DNA from: WJKG01 sp964627305
GTDB taxonomy: Bacteria; Zixibacteria; MSB-5A5; GN15; FEB-12
Length of the DNA: 64,000 nucleotides
Direction: 5' to 3'
Assembly (NCBI GenBank): GCA_964627305.1
Contig: CAZVHP010000012.1
Location: forward strand, 11,259-75,258
The notes beneath the pieces were generated by a model. That model worked only from the letters and a program-made list of their open reading frames with translations. It ran no database searches and was not told where the DNA came from. The translations under genes and the position numbers were made by a program. This document shows, piece by piece, positions 46,049 through 54,936 of the stretch. Each line of letters starts with the position of its first letter. The first letter of the stretch is position 1.

Positions 46049-46474
46049 ATGGGTAGCATGAACGTCACCATGAAGTGGAGCGGCGGGCTGAAATTCGAAG
46101 GGATTAACGTCTGGGGGAACAAGATAGTGGCCGATGTGGCCAGAAGCTCCGGCGGCGAGGAGAGCGGGATCAAGCCGACAGAAATGCTTTTGTATGCTGT
46201 GGCCAGTTGCACCGGGGTGGATGTCGTGCGCATCCTTGAAAAGCAACGCCAGAAGCTGACCTCTCTGGAGATCGAGGTTATCGCGCATCAGCAGGACGAC
46301 TATCCCAAGCCGTTTCACACGGTCGAGGTTATCTATCGCGCCCGAGGGGAGAATCTCGACGAAAAGAAGCTGGCTATGGCCATTGAGCTTTCCGAGAGCA
46401 AGTACTGCGTCATCAGTCAGACAATTGCCCGGCCGGCGGAGGTGAAGACCAGCTATGAGATACTTGGCGTGTAA
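46049..46474 (+). CDS. OsmC family protein
   Basis: 141 residues. GIKPTEMLLYAVASCTGVDV and SESKYCVISQTIARP carry the two redox cysteines that reduce organic hydroperoxides in OsmC/Ohr. The first Met at 46049 and the one at 46058 are both possible; GAGGAGACAAG stands before the first. It belongs more to the YhfA-type OsmC proteins than to Ohr by eye. It follows the DUF255 gene after 71 bases. Confidence 0.88.
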   Translation: MGSMNVTMKWSGGLKFEGINVWGNKIVADVARSSGGEESGIKPTEMLLYAVASCTGVDVVRILEKQRQKLTSLEIEVIAHQQDDYPKPFHTVEVIYRARGENLDEKKLAMAIELSESKYCVISQTIARPAEVKTSYEILGV

Positions 46475-46633
46475 CCGGATGCGGGGCAGATGCGTTCCTG
46501 CTGCAGCAGGCAACTTAGCGTGGCGGCTTTGCGAACACAGGCTTGATCGAACTGAATGGAGTGAATCGTTTCCGGCCTGAACCTATCTAACGATTAAAAG
46601 AGAGAATTCAACTGGATAAGGAAGAACAGGCCC

Positions 46634-47026
46634 ATGATGGAAAAACTGACATACGAGATCACCAGCGACAAGCCGTTCGAGGAAGTGGTGGCGAACATCG
46701 AGAGTCAAACAGCCGCGCACCAGTTTCGCGTGCTGGCCGTCCACGATGTGCAGCAGACGCTGGCCGAAAAAGGGCTGCATCGCAAGCCGCTCAAGATTAT
46801 CGAGGTGTGCAACGCCACCTTCGCCCACGAGGCTCTGAGCCGCGATGTGAGCGTGGCCATGTTCATGCCCTGCAAATTCACGGTATACGAGAACGACCGG
46901 GATGAAACGGTCGTGTCTTTGGCCCGGCCGCGGATGATATCAGAGCTGATGCCGGGCGCGGGGCTGAAAGACCTGGCGACGGAGGTTGAGGAAACTCTGA
47001 AGAAAGTTATGGCGGCTTCGATCTGA
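46634..47026 (+). CDS. DUF302 domain protein
   Basis: 130 residues. The DUF302 pattern is clear: HQFRVLAVHDVQQTLAEKG, IIEVCNATFAHEALSRDVSV and MFMPCKFTVYEN. The cysteines of EVCN and MPCK are the conserved ones. Function is unknown in the family; it often occurs with sulfur or redox genes. The start could also be 46637. Confidence 0.9.
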   Translation: MMEKLTYEITSDKPFEEVVANIESQTAAHQFRVLAVHDVQQTLAEKGLHRKPLKIIEVCNATFAHEALSRDVSVAMFMPCKFTVYENDRDETVVSLARPRMISELMPGAGLKDLATEVEETLKKVMAASI

Positions 47027-47079
47027 TCTTACCAGAATTGGGACCGGCATAAACTATCACCGCAAAAGAGGAGCCTGTC

Positions 47080-48042
47080 ATGTTTCGCACATTTGCCGTC
47101 CTGATCCTGATTCTGTTGGCCTTTTCCCTCACCGCGCAGGCCGATGTCCGCCATGAGACCGTAACGGAGTATGCGTTTTCCGGCACCGCCGGTACGATGG
47201 CCAAGATTCTTGGCCTGACCAAACCCATTCATTCGGCGGAGTACTACCGCGGTGACTTCAAGCGCACAGATGTGCTCGACAACAAGGGGAAGATGCAATC
47301 CTCAGACATTATCGATCTGCAGCGCGAGATGTTCATCACGATGGATCACAAGAAGAAGACCTACACTGAGCTGTCGTTTGAGCAGTGGCGTCGGCAGCTT
47401 GCCGAGCTTGGGGACGACATGGCGCAATACGAGTCGGAAGATGAGGGGCATCCCGAAAGCGACAGGGAGTACAGCTACGCGCTAATCGTGGAGGTTTCCG
47501 ACGCGCCGGAGCAGGTTAATGGTCGAGAGGCGACGAAGCTCACAATGGTTATTGAAGTGTTCTCGAAGGCAGCAGGATCCGATGAAGACTCCGTAAAGGA
47601 GATGACTATTACCTCCGACAACTGGCTCACGACCGAACTGGAAGGGACCTCGGAGATTGAGAGTTTCAATGCCCGCCTGTTCGAGAAGCTTGGAGTTGAT
47701 CCGGCAGCACAGGAGTTGTCTTACATGCTTGACCAGATAGCCGCCAGTATGCCGTTGCTGGCGGAGGCGATCGAGAAGCTACACGAGCAGGGTGAGCAGC
47801 TTGACGGGCTGCCGATCAGAAGCGTCACGGTGTTTGAATCGGAGCAGCAGCCCGGCGATGACGCTGAGGAGCAATCGAGGGGTGGGCTGCTTGGCGGGCT
47901 GAAGAAGAAGGCGGCCTCGAAAGTCCTGGGGCAGAAATCGTCCCGGGTGCTACAGATCACCACGGATGTCATCGAACGATCCACCGACGGTCTTTCGGAC
48001 GAGATGTTTGCGGTGCCACCTGGATATAAACTGAAAAGCTGA
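47080..48042 (+). CDS. Secreted protein of unknown function
   Basis: 320 residues with a clear signal peptide (RTFAVLILILLAFSLTAQA). Pieces such as SAEYYRGDFKRTDVLDNKGK, SSDIIDLQREMFITMDHKKK resemble DUF4412/LolA-like periplasmic proteins that respond to bound lipophilic groups, but the match is only by style. A Gly/Lys-rich turn (GLLGGLKKKAASKVLG) is near the end. ATG 47080 is preceded by AAAGAGGAG. Probably periplasmic. Confidence 0.7.
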   Translation: MFRTFAVLILILLAFSLTAQADVRHETVTEYAFSGTAGTMAKILGLTKPIHSAEYYRGDFKRTDVLDNKGKMQSSDIIDLQREMFITMDHKKKTYTELSFEQWRRQLAELGDDMAQYESEDEGHPESDREYSYALIVEVSDAPEQVNGREATKLTMVIEVFSKAAGSDEDSVKEMTITSDNWLTTELEGTSEIESFNARLFEKLGVDPAAQELSYMLDQIAASMPLLAEAIEKLHEQGEQLDGLPIRSVTVFESEQQPGDDAEEQSRGGLLGGLKKKAASKVLGQKSSRVLQITTDVIERSTDGLSDEMFAVPPGYKLKS

Positions 48043-48102
48043 GCCGGTGTGTGGCTGCAGCTGGTAGCCGACCGACACCGACGTGACAAAGAGAGTGTGA
48101 AC

Positions 48103-48333
48103 ATGCACCAGACCCAGAACACGGACAAGACGACCTCGCCTCTGCGGCGCTTGGCGCGCACAGCCTTATTCGGTTTGGGTGGCGCCGGTCTTGGATATTT
48201 GGGTCATTTGGCCTATATTCAGATCGGCTCGACATGACAGATGATGTGCAATCCGTTTGTCGCTGTGATATTCGGAACAGTGATCGGTCTGATCATGTCC
48301 ACGCCGGAAAAGAGACGTTCACAGACAGGCTGA
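48103..48333 (+). CDS. Two-helix membrane protein with an in-frame TGA (possible selenocysteine)
   Basis: From ATG 48103 the frame codes 44 residues, meets TGA at 48235-48237, and goes on for 31 more codons to TGA 48331-48333. Both halves look coding: RTALFGLGGAGLGYLGHLAY is one glycine-rich helix and NPFVAVIFGTVIGLIM another, with the pattern of small two-helix DUF6132-like proteins, which have cysteines in the joining loop. The TGA falls in this loop, four residues before a Cys (x-QMMC). Reading TGA as Sec gives 76 residues. Other explanations are a nonsense mutation, readthrough or a sequence error. A GGTCT-loop hairpin lies 44 bases downstream, rather far for a bacterial SECIS. Confidence 0.5.
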
Positions 48334-48379
48334 CCTGAGTCGGTCGGGAACAATGACTACGCTGGTGAGGTGAACGGCA

Positions 48380-48583
48380 ATGCCGATATATGAGTTTCGA
48401 TGCCAGGATTGCGGGGAGCAGTTCGAGGAACTGGTCAGCCCCTCCGAGGAGCATGTCCCCTGCCCGAGGTGCCAATCGGAGCACACCGGGCGGATAATAT
48501 CGTTAATTTCGTCAAAGGGCATGAACTCGGCCTGCAACAGCTGCAATACCGCCTCCTGTAAGTCGTCCTCCAAATTCACCTGA
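48380..48583 (+). CDS. FmdB-type zinc-ribbon protein
   Basis: 67 residues. The FmdB start MPIYEFRCQDCGEQFEELV and the second CxxC pair (CPRCQSE) make one zinc ribbon, followed by a Ser/Cys-rich tail. FmdB_2 proteins are small regulatory zinc ribbons of unknown function. It lies 46 bases after the interrupted membrane protein gene. Confidence 0.9.
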   Translation: MPIYEFRCQDCGEQFEELVSPSEEHVPCPRCQSEHTGRIISLISSKGMNSACNSCNTASCKSSSKFT

Positions 48584-48652
48584 GGGTAGGACTTCCCATC
48601 CGCCGGGTGCGGATACGAGGCGAGCGATCGATCCTGATCGGATGCGAAACAG

Positions 48653-48686
48653 AAGCGACCACCTCTTGTACCGGAGATGGTCGCTT
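48653..48686. terminator. Bidirectional terminator between fmdB-like and methyltransferase genes
   Basis: A 13-bp stem (AAGCGACCACCTC with GAGATGGTCGCTT, one mismatch) with an 8-base loop is followed on the plus strand by TCTCTTTGTTCTTG. It lies between two convergent genes. Confidence 0.75.
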
Positions 48687-48731
48687 TCTCTTTGTTCTTG
48701 TCGCAGGTGCAACTTCAAGGCTGGTTGGAAC

Positions 48732-49511
48732 CTACTTCTTACCACTATTGCGAGCAACCACGCAGATGCGGTCGGTCTCCCGCGAGGCCTTGCGCATGGT
48801 ATAGCAGTTGTAGATTCCCTCGACCTTGAAGCCGGCCTGGCGCAGCAGAGTGCGTATATGCGTATTCGAGTAGGCGTATTCGGTGTGGTCCTCATCGAAC
48901 CGTTCCCAGCGTTTCCCCTTGTTGACGAAGAAAGTCGCCCTGACGGTTGCGGAACCGCGTTTGGCATTGTAGTGGTTGCGATACACCCAGACCAGGTCAT
49001 CGCGCACTTCGGCATGAGTCTGGCTGTCCCAGATGGTTGTCAGGGCCTTGGCCGTATTCATGTCGAAGACGAACAGCCCACCGGGATTCAGGTGCTGCTG
49101 AACTGCCTTGAAGGTCTCCCCCAGTTTGCGGGCGCTGTCGAGGTAGTTCAGGGAGTCGTAGAACGACACGACGAAGTCGAAGGTTCGCGTCTTGCGCGGC
49201 GCCTTGCGCATCTGAATCTTAAGTTTGGGGAGGACCTGGTGGTACAAATCCGCCCCGGACCCGCGCAGCTTGCGGTGGGCGGCGTTGAGCATCTCGGCGG
49301 AGCCATCAACCCCGGCCATGTCGAAACCGCGTTCGGAGAGCAACTCGATGGCGGTGCCGGTGCCGCAACACAGATCAAGACCGGAGTCGGGTTTGAATCT
49401 GGCCTTATCGAATATCTGCAGCACGTAGTCCACCATGCGTCTGGAGTGCTCATCCTGCCCCATTTGGTCCCAGACTTCTGCAAGTCTGCTGTAGGGTTTA
49501 CTGCCCGACAT
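48732..49511 (-). CDS. SAM-dependent class I methyltransferase
   Basis: 259 residues. Motif I is GLDLCCGTGTAIELL, with the acidic loop AGVDGSAEML and motif IV VVSFYDSLNYL. The C-terminal half (RGSATVRATFFVNKGKRWER) looks like small-molecule methyltransferases, but no substrate can be assigned. Monocistronic on the minus strand among plus-strand genes. The 296 bases up to 49807 contain nothing I can name beyond the NfeD ribosome-binding site. Confidence 0.88.
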   Translation of the reverse strand: MSGSKPYSRLAEVWDQMGQDEHSRRMVDYVLQIFDKARFKPDSGLDLCCGTGTAIELLSERGFDMAGVDGSAEMLNAAHRKLRGSGADLYHQVLPKLKIQMRKAPRKTRTFDFVVSFYDSLNYLDSARKLGETFKAVQQHLNPGGLFVFDMNTAKALTTIWDSQTHAEVRDDLVWVYRNHYNAKRGSATVRATFFVNKGKRWERFDEDHTEYAYSNTHIRTLLRQAGFKVEGIYNCYTMRKASRETDRICVVARNSGKK

Positions 49512-49807
49512 TGCCTCGATCTCCTTCTATCTGGTGATTTTGGGCAATGTCCGTACGGGAGGCATCGTTGTAAACTTAAAAATGGCCCCAAGTTACGATT
49601 TTCGGCTGGCTGTTGTTAATGTTGACTTTGCGCTGCCGCTGCCGCATTGATCGCACAGACAACCGCCACCACGGGAAACGGAATCCAGAAGGCGAATGCC
49701 CGCGAACGCGTGAATACCTCGCTGTCGGCCGAGTACTACCGGTGGCTGTCCATAGCTGTTTATCGAAAGCGCTGCGCGTTTGATAGCACGCAGGTAAGGA
49801 GTAGCGA

Positions 49808-50254
49808 ATGTCGACAATGTTCTGGATCTGGATGGCGGCAGCGGTCGTGTTCCTCATGATTGAACTGCTGTCGCCCGCGTTCGTCTTCGCCTGCTTCGTG
49901 GCAGGCTGCATTGCGGCGGGAGTGTTTGCCTACTTCTCTCCCGACCAGTACTACTGGCAGATCGGCATTTTCATTGTGGTCACGCTCGGACTGTTGCCTG
50001 TGACGCGTCTTCTTGTCAAGCGCATAACCAATCCCGGTTCGCCCGGCGCAAACGTTGACCGCCTCAAAGGGCGGGTAGCCCTGGTGACAAAAGCCATAGA
50101 CCCGGACCTGGGCGGGCAGGTGAAACTCGATGGTGAGGTGTGGATTGCGCGCGCAACACAACCAGTGCCTGAGGGTGCCAAAGTGCGGGTAACCGGTGTA
50201 ACCGGAACTCGTCTTGTTGTACAACCGACTGAAACGGAAGGGGAAGCATCATGA
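49808..50254 (+). CDS. NfeD-like membrane protein
   Basis: 148 residues. Two to three membrane helices (FWIWMAAAVVFLMIELLS, FACFVAGCIAAGVFAYF, IGIFIVVTLGLLPVTR) are followed by the NfeD OB-fold domain (LKGRVALVTKAIDPDLGGQV, EGAKVRVTGVTGTRLVV). It is the short form without a ClpP-like protease domain. It partners with the SPFH protein encoded next, whose ATG overlaps its stop (ATGA). AAGGAG precedes the ATG. Confidence 0.9.
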   Translation: MSTMFWIWMAAAVVFLMIELLSPAFVFACFVAGCIAAGVFAYFSPDQYYWQIGIFIVVTLGLLPVTRLLVKRITNPGSPGANVDRLKGRVALVTKAIDPDLGGQVKLDGEVWIARATQPVPEGAKVRVTGVTGTRLVVQPTETEGEAS

Positions 50255-51222
50255 ACCCGGTAGCGATATTTCTGCTGGTCACGGCGGCCTTCGCCGTTAT
50301 CTACGTCTCATTCTCCGTCAGGATTATCCGCCCCTACGAACGCGGGCTGGTGGAACGGCTCGGGAAGTTCCACCGTGTGCTGGACCCCGGCCTGAACCTG
50401 ATCCTGCCGTTCTTCGACACGATGGTTAAGATGGACATGCGCGAAATGGTGCTCGATGTCCCGCCGCAGTTGGTCATCACTATGGACAATGTCGGTGTGG
50501 AAGTCGACGCCGTGATCTATGGACAGGTGACCGATCCGTTTCGGGCTTACTATGAGATCAACAACTATTTCAACGCCGCCACCAAACTGGCCCAGACCAA
50601 CCTTCGCAACGTCATCGGTGAACTCGATCTCGATGCCTGCCTGTCTTCGCGGGATCAGATCAACAGCCAGCTTCGCGATGTACTCGATGACGCCACCGAC
50701 AAGTGGGGTGTGAAGATCAACCGGGTGGAGCTGCAACGGATTGACCCGCCGGTCGATATCACCGAGGCGATGAGCCGTCAAATGAAGGCCGAACGAGAGA
50801 AGCGGGCCAAGATTCTCGATTCTGAGGCCAGCCGCCAGTCGGAGATCAACCGTGCTGATGGTATGCGCCAGGCACAGATTCTCGAGGCGGAAGGCTACGC
50901 CGAGGCGGTCATCAAGAAAGCCGATGCCGAGCGGTACCGCCAGATCGCGGTCGCCGAGGGTGAATCGGAGGCGATCGCCAAGGTCTTCAGGGCGATTCAC
51001 GACGGCAACCCCGATGACAAGCTCATCACGTTGAAGTACCTGGAAATGCTGCCGCGACTGGCCGAGGGACAGGCCAACAAGATATTCCTGCCGTACGAGG
51101 CCACCGGGATCATCTCCGCCCTGGCTGCAATGGTCGAGGGGCTGAAAACCGATAAGGGCAACGGCGTCAAGCACACATCGAGACCGGCTTCCACTGCCGA
51201 GCATACGCCGGGCGCGGTGTAG
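50251..51222 (+). CDS. SPFH/stomatin-like paraslipin
   Basis: 323 residues. One N-terminal membrane segment (AIFLLVTAAFAVIYVSF), then the SPFH domain (IRPYERGLVERLGKFHRVLD, VDAVIYGQVTDPFRAYYEIN) and a long Ala/Glu/Arg-rich coiled coil (SRQSEINRADGMRQAQILEA). SPFH proteins form microdomain cages in the inner membrane; with NfeD they support membrane quality. Operon with the gene before. Confidence 0.93.
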   Translation: MNPVAIFLLVTAAFAVIYVSFSVRIIRPYERGLVERLGKFHRVLDPGLNLILPFFDTMVKMDMREMVLDVPPQLVITMDNVGVEVDAVIYGQVTDPFRAYYEINNYFNAATKLAQTNLRNVIGELDLDACLSSRDQINSQLRDVLDDATDKWGVKINRVELQRIDPPVDITEAMSRQMKAEREKRAKILDSEASRQSEINRADGMRQAQILEAEGYAEAVIKKADAERYRQIAVAEGESEAIAKVFRAIHDGNPDDKLITLKYLEMLPRLAEGQANKIFLPYEATGIISALAAMVEGLKTDKGNGVKHTSRPASTAEHTPGAV

Positions 51223-51443
51223 TCTCTTGCCGGCTGCTTCGCTGGGCAGAGTGTGGGGGGTCTGAGGCGGAGCTTCCCGCCTGGCAACCGATGGCATGGC
51301 GTGATCTCGTTCTATCGACAGGATGTGATCGTTGCACAGGGATCGTTGGCGTGCTTGATGTGTAGGCAAAGTGTCAGACGGCACTTCGTTCGCACTTCAG
51401 GGGGCGGCTTCTGTGACTGGGAGCCTCGTTATCCTGTTTGACA

Positions 51444-52931
51444 ATGCCGGCTGTTAGTGGTAGCTTTGACCCGGGAAAGAGAGATGATATAGTGGAGTCA
51501 GAAACACGCAGAGTGCGTCGCCCGGCCGTGGCGGGGATGTTCTACCCGGCCGATCCGGTTGAGCTGACGCGTTCGATTGCAGAAATGTACGCCGCCGCCG
51601 AGAAGCGGCCGCTTTCGGGGCCTCCCCTGGCTATCATTGCCCCCCACGCCGGGTACCCCTACAGCGGCATGACGGCGGCCCGCGCCTACAAGCTTATCGA
51701 GGGGGAGGAATTTGACACAGTCGTGGTGGTGTCGCCCTCGCACACAGTGTTTTTCAAGGGCTGCTCGGTTTACGACGGCGACGCCTACCAGACCCCTCTC
51801 GGAGAGATAGAGATTGACCGCGATCTGGCCGAACGGATCGCGCGCGTGCATCCGTCCGTCTACTTTTCGAGCCAGGGCCATTCGGTTGGTGCGCAGCGAG
51901 GAGAGCACTCGCTGGAAGTGCAGTTGCCCTTTTTGCAGATTGTCCTGGGCAGGTTCAAGCTGGTGCCGATTGTCATGGGCGAGCAGGATGAGGACACGAC
52001 AACGGCCCTGGGTGAAGTGCTGGCCTCGGCGCTTCGGCAAAGCCGGACGCTGATGGTGGCCTCATCGGACCTGTCGCATTTCCATGACCTCGGAACGGCC
52101 AACCAGCTTGACAACCGGGTGAGAAAGGCTGTCGAGGCTTTTGATCCCGGGCGGCTTTTGTCGGTACTCGAGACCGGCGATGGCGAGGCCTGCGGCGGCG
52201 GCCCCATCGCGGCTGTGCTTACGGCCGCACGACGGCTTGGCGGTACCGAGGTGAAGGTGATTGATTACACGACCAGCGCCGAGACAACCGGCGATGCCAA
52301 CGAGGTGGTCGGCTACCTCTCTGCCGTTGTTATCGGCGGCGAGAAAGCGAGGCAAGTCAGGTCAGCCATAGGCTCCCGTCAGGCCGAGCCGAAGAAGGGA
52401 TTTACGCTGGACGACCAGCAGCAGGAAACGCTGCATCGCGTTGCCCGTGAAGCCATTGCGGCCGGGCTGGCCAACCGGTCCTATGAGCCGCCCAAAGACG
52501 AAAGCCTGCTAAACGAGCGGGGGGCTTTTGTCACGCTTGAGATCGACGGGCAGCTTCGCGGCTGCATCGGGCAGCTTCGCGGCCGCGGCCCCCTGACAGA
52601 AACTGTCGCACAGATGGCCCACGCGGCGGCCTTTGATGATCCCCGGTTTTCGCCGTTGACAATTCAGGAGTTCGAACGTCTGAAGATAGAGATTTCAGTG
52701 CTGTCACCACTGAAACGAGTGCACGACATCAACGAAATCGAGGTTGGCCGCGATGGTCTGATGATCAAGCTGGAATTCCACAGCGGATTGCTCCTGCCAC
52801 AGGTGGCCACCGAACACGGCTGGGACCGCGTCACCTTCCTTGAGCAGACATGCCTGAAAGCGGGGCTGCCGAGAAACAGCTACAGGGACAAGCTGGCTGA
52901 GATCTACCGGTTCGAGGCGCTGGTCTTCTGA
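51444..52931 (+). CDS. Memo-AMMECR1 fusion (AmmeMemoRadiSam system proteins B and A)
   Basis: About 495 residues. The N-terminal Memo-like domain (RRPAVAGMFYPADP, IIAPHAGYPYSG, SPSHTVFFKGC, VASSDLSHFHD) runs to about residue 300 and has the His and Asp that form an iron site in Memo. An AMMECR1 domain follows (GAFVTLEIDGQLRGCIGQLR, QMAHAAAFDDPRFSPLT). The two are often next to a radical-SAM protein (system protein C), which is absent here. ATG 51444 is used; a GTG at 51492 would also keep the Memo start. Function of the system is not established. Confidence 0.9.
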   Translation: MPAVSGSFDPGKRDDIVESETRRVRRPAVAGMFYPADPVELTRSIAEMYAAAEKRPLSGPPLAIIAPHAGYPYSGMTAARAYKLIEGEEFDTVVVVSPSHTVFFKGCSVYDGDAYQTPLGEIEIDRDLAERIARVHPSVYFSSQGHSVGAQRGEHSLEVQLPFLQIVLGRFKLVPIVMGEQDEDTTTALGEVLASALRQSRTLMVASSDLSHFHDLGTANQLDNRVRKAVEAFDPGRLLSVLETGDGEACGGGPIAAVLTAARRLGGTEVKVIDYTTSAETTGDANEVVGYLSAVVIGGEKARQVRSAIGSRQAEPKKGFTLDDQQQETLHRVAREAIAAGLANRSYEPPKDESLLNERGAFVTLEIDGQLRGCIGQLRGRGPLTETVAQMAHAAAFDDPRFSPLTIQEFERLKIEISVLSPLKRVHDINEIEVGRDGLMIKLEFHSGLLLPQVATEHGWDRVTFLEQTCLKAGLPRNSYRDKLAEIYRFEALVF

Positions 52932-53004
52932 GGTCCGGGCGCCGATCACACAATTAAAGTTGGGGAATCCGGCAGGAGTCCGGATCAGTTTTCAGGATGT
53001 CTGT

Positions 53005-54300
53005 ATGCGATGGACAGCGCTATGCACCACATTGGCTTTACTGGCACTGCTGATCTGCCAGTGTTCTGATTCGAGGATCACGAATAACGACAACCCCACC
53101 CCTGTGCCACAGTATACGATGGCGGATTTGACCGCCACTGATCATGAACTGCTGGAGGCCGGGTCGCAGTTTGCCCCGGAGATCTTCCGAAGAATCTGCG
53201 AATCCCGGGAGATCGACGAGAATGTCTTCGTCTCACCCTTGTCCATATCTGTCGCGCTGGGGATGGTCCACGCCGGTGCTGCGGGGGAAACACAGCAGGC
53301 CATCTCCCAGGCCCTGCGCTTGCCGGCAGGCATGACACTGGACCAGGTCAACGAGTCGTATCGCACGATTATGAAGGTTCTGCCGGGCCTTGATCCGAGG
53401 ACGACTGTGTCTCTGGCCAACGCCGTGTGGTATCGTCAGTCGTTGACGCTGCACGGCAGTTTCCAGACGATTTGTCGAGACTATTTCGATGCCGCCGTGC
53501 GCGGCATGGACTTCGATGATCCGGCGACTGTCGATACGATCAACAGCTGGGTCGATGACAAGACCAGGGGGCTGATTTCGGAGATCGTCGCGTCACCGCT
53601 GCCGCGGGATTTGGTGGCGCTATTGGCCAACGCCATCTACTTCAAGGGTGACTGGACATACTCCTTCGACCCGGACTTCACCAAGCCGCAGGTGTTCCAC
53701 CGTGCCGACGGAAGCGAAGTCATTCGCGATATGATGTATCTCGATACTGACTCGCTGCTCGACGACAACAGCCGTCGCGACACTACTGTCTTGTATGCCA
53801 GCACGCAGTTGTTTTGGGCGGCCAGTCTGCCGTATGGCAATGGTGCCCTGCGGATGACCGTACTGTCACCGACGCGTGATCATACCGCTGATGACATCAT
53901 AGGCGCTTTCACAGCCGAGTCCTGGGCAGAGTGGCGCGGGTTATTGCGCCCCGCCTCGTTCGAGCTGGCCTTGCCGAAATTCCGCTTTGAGTTCGAGCAA
54001 CCGCTCAAGGACCAGCTGGTCGATATGGGGATGGGCCCGGCCTTCGATCCGTTCGTGGCCAATTTCGACAGCATGTTCGTGGATGCCGATGTGTTCATCT
54101 CGCAGGCGCTGCACAAGTCCTTCGTGCAGGTCGATGAAGTGGGCACGGAAGCGGCGGCTGTGACGGTCATAGCCATGGGTACTACAAGCCTCGAGAAACA
54201 GCTCATCAGATGTGACCGACCCTTTGTGTTTGTGATCCATGAATCGACCACGGGAACGATCCTTTTCGCGGGACGAGTGGCTGATCCGGTCTGGCAATAG
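53005..54300 (+). CDS. Secreted serpin (serine protease inhibitor)
   Basis: 431 residues. Signal with a Cys after it (LALLALLICQC), so lipidation is possible although the box is poor. The serpin core is complete: ENVFVSPLSISVALGMVHAG, LANAVWYRQS, LLANAIYFKGDW and the C-terminal DRPFVFVIHE. The reactive-loop hinge EVGTEAAAVTVIAMGTTSLE has the small residues required for insertion, so an inhibitory serpin is expected. P1 lies within MGTTS but cannot be fixed. It may guard against host or predator proteases, or against own envelope proteases. Confidence 0.92.
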   Translation: MRWTALCTTLALLALLICQCSDSRITNNDNPTPVPQYTMADLTATDHELLEAGSQFAPEIFRRICESREIDENVFVSPLSISVALGMVHAGAAGETQQAISQALRLPAGMTLDQVNESYRTIMKVLPGLDPRTTVSLANAVWYRQSLTLHGSFQTICRDYFDAAVRGMDFDDPATVDTINSWVDDKTRGLISEIVASPLPRDLVALLANAIYFKGDWTYSFDPDFTKPQVFHRADGSEVIRDMMYLDTDSLLDDNSRRDTTVLYASTQLFWAASLPYGNGALRMTVLSPTRDHTADDIIGAFTAESWAEWRGLLRPASFELALPKFRFEFEQPLKDQLVDMGMGPAFDPFVANFDSMFVDADVFISQALHKSFVQVDEVGTEAAAVTVIAMGTTSLEKQLIRCDRPFVFVIHESTTGTILFAGRVADPVWQ

Positions 54301-54348
54301 CAGTCGGGGCTTGACAGAGGCAGCAGGGGGGCGTATAGATGAGCCGCT

Positions 54349-54936
54349 ATGTTTGACCCTGCCGCATTCCCCGCCTGGGCGGTTCCAGTTTTGATCTTCT
54401 TCGCCAGGGTGACCGATGTCACGCTGGGGACGGTGAGAATCGTTTTGGTGGCCCGGGGACAGCGGCTGGTGGCCTCGCTGCTGGGTTTTGCCGAGGTCAC
54501 TATCTGGCTGGCGGCGATCGGCCAGATCATCCGTGATTTGTCCAGTATCGAGAACTTCCTCGCCTATGGCGCCGGTTTTGCCACCGGTACGTTTCTGGGC
54601 ATGACACTGGAGCGTCGGCTGACCCTCGGTAAGCTGCTGGTGCGTATCATTATACCGAGCGAAAGCGGGGAACTGATAGAAGTTCTCCGTGAGAATGGCT
54701 ATCGGATTACTCACGTGGATGGTTCTGGGGCGAAAGGCTCGAAGAAGGTGATATTCTCCGTGGTCAGGGCCTCGAGGTTGAAAGCACTTCTGGGTATTGT
54801 GGAGCAATATGCGCCCAAGGCGTTCTATACGGTCGAGGATGTCCGGCACGTTCACGAAGGAGTGCCGGCGGAGATGACCCCATCGTGGCGACGGCAACTG
54901 CTGCAGCCGTTCTTCTGGTTTCGCAAGAGCAAGTGA
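54349..54936 (+). CDS. UPF0316/DUF2179 membrane protein
   Basis: 195 residues. Membrane helices in the first 90 residues (VPVLIFFARVTDVTLGTVRI, FAEVTIWLAAIGQI, YGAGFATGTFLGM) and a DUF2179 domain behind them (GYRITHVDGSGAKGSKKVIF, VVRASRLKALLGIVEQYAP, FYTVEDVRHV). Homologues are UPF0316 proteins; the DUF2179 part is a ferredoxin-like ligand-binding fold. Role unknown. It follows the serpin gene by 48 bases. Confidence 0.88.
   Translation: MFDPAAFPAWAVPVLIFFARVTDVTLGTVRIVLVARGQRLVASLLGFAEVTIWLAAIGQIIRDLSSIENFLAYGAGFATGTFLGMTLERRLTLGKLLVRIIIPSESGELIEVLRENGYRITHVDGSGAKGSKKVIFSVVRASRLKALLGIVEQYAPKAFYTVEDVRHVHEGVPAEMTPSWRRQLLQPFFWFRKSK

Noticed and set aside
48281..48295. Hairpin TGATC-GGTCT-GATCA as a bacterial SECIS element for the in-frame TGA
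   Set aside because: The loop resembles the E. coli fdhF loop, but it starts 44 bases after the TGA, beyond the usual range; kept only as a remark in the selenoprotein finding.
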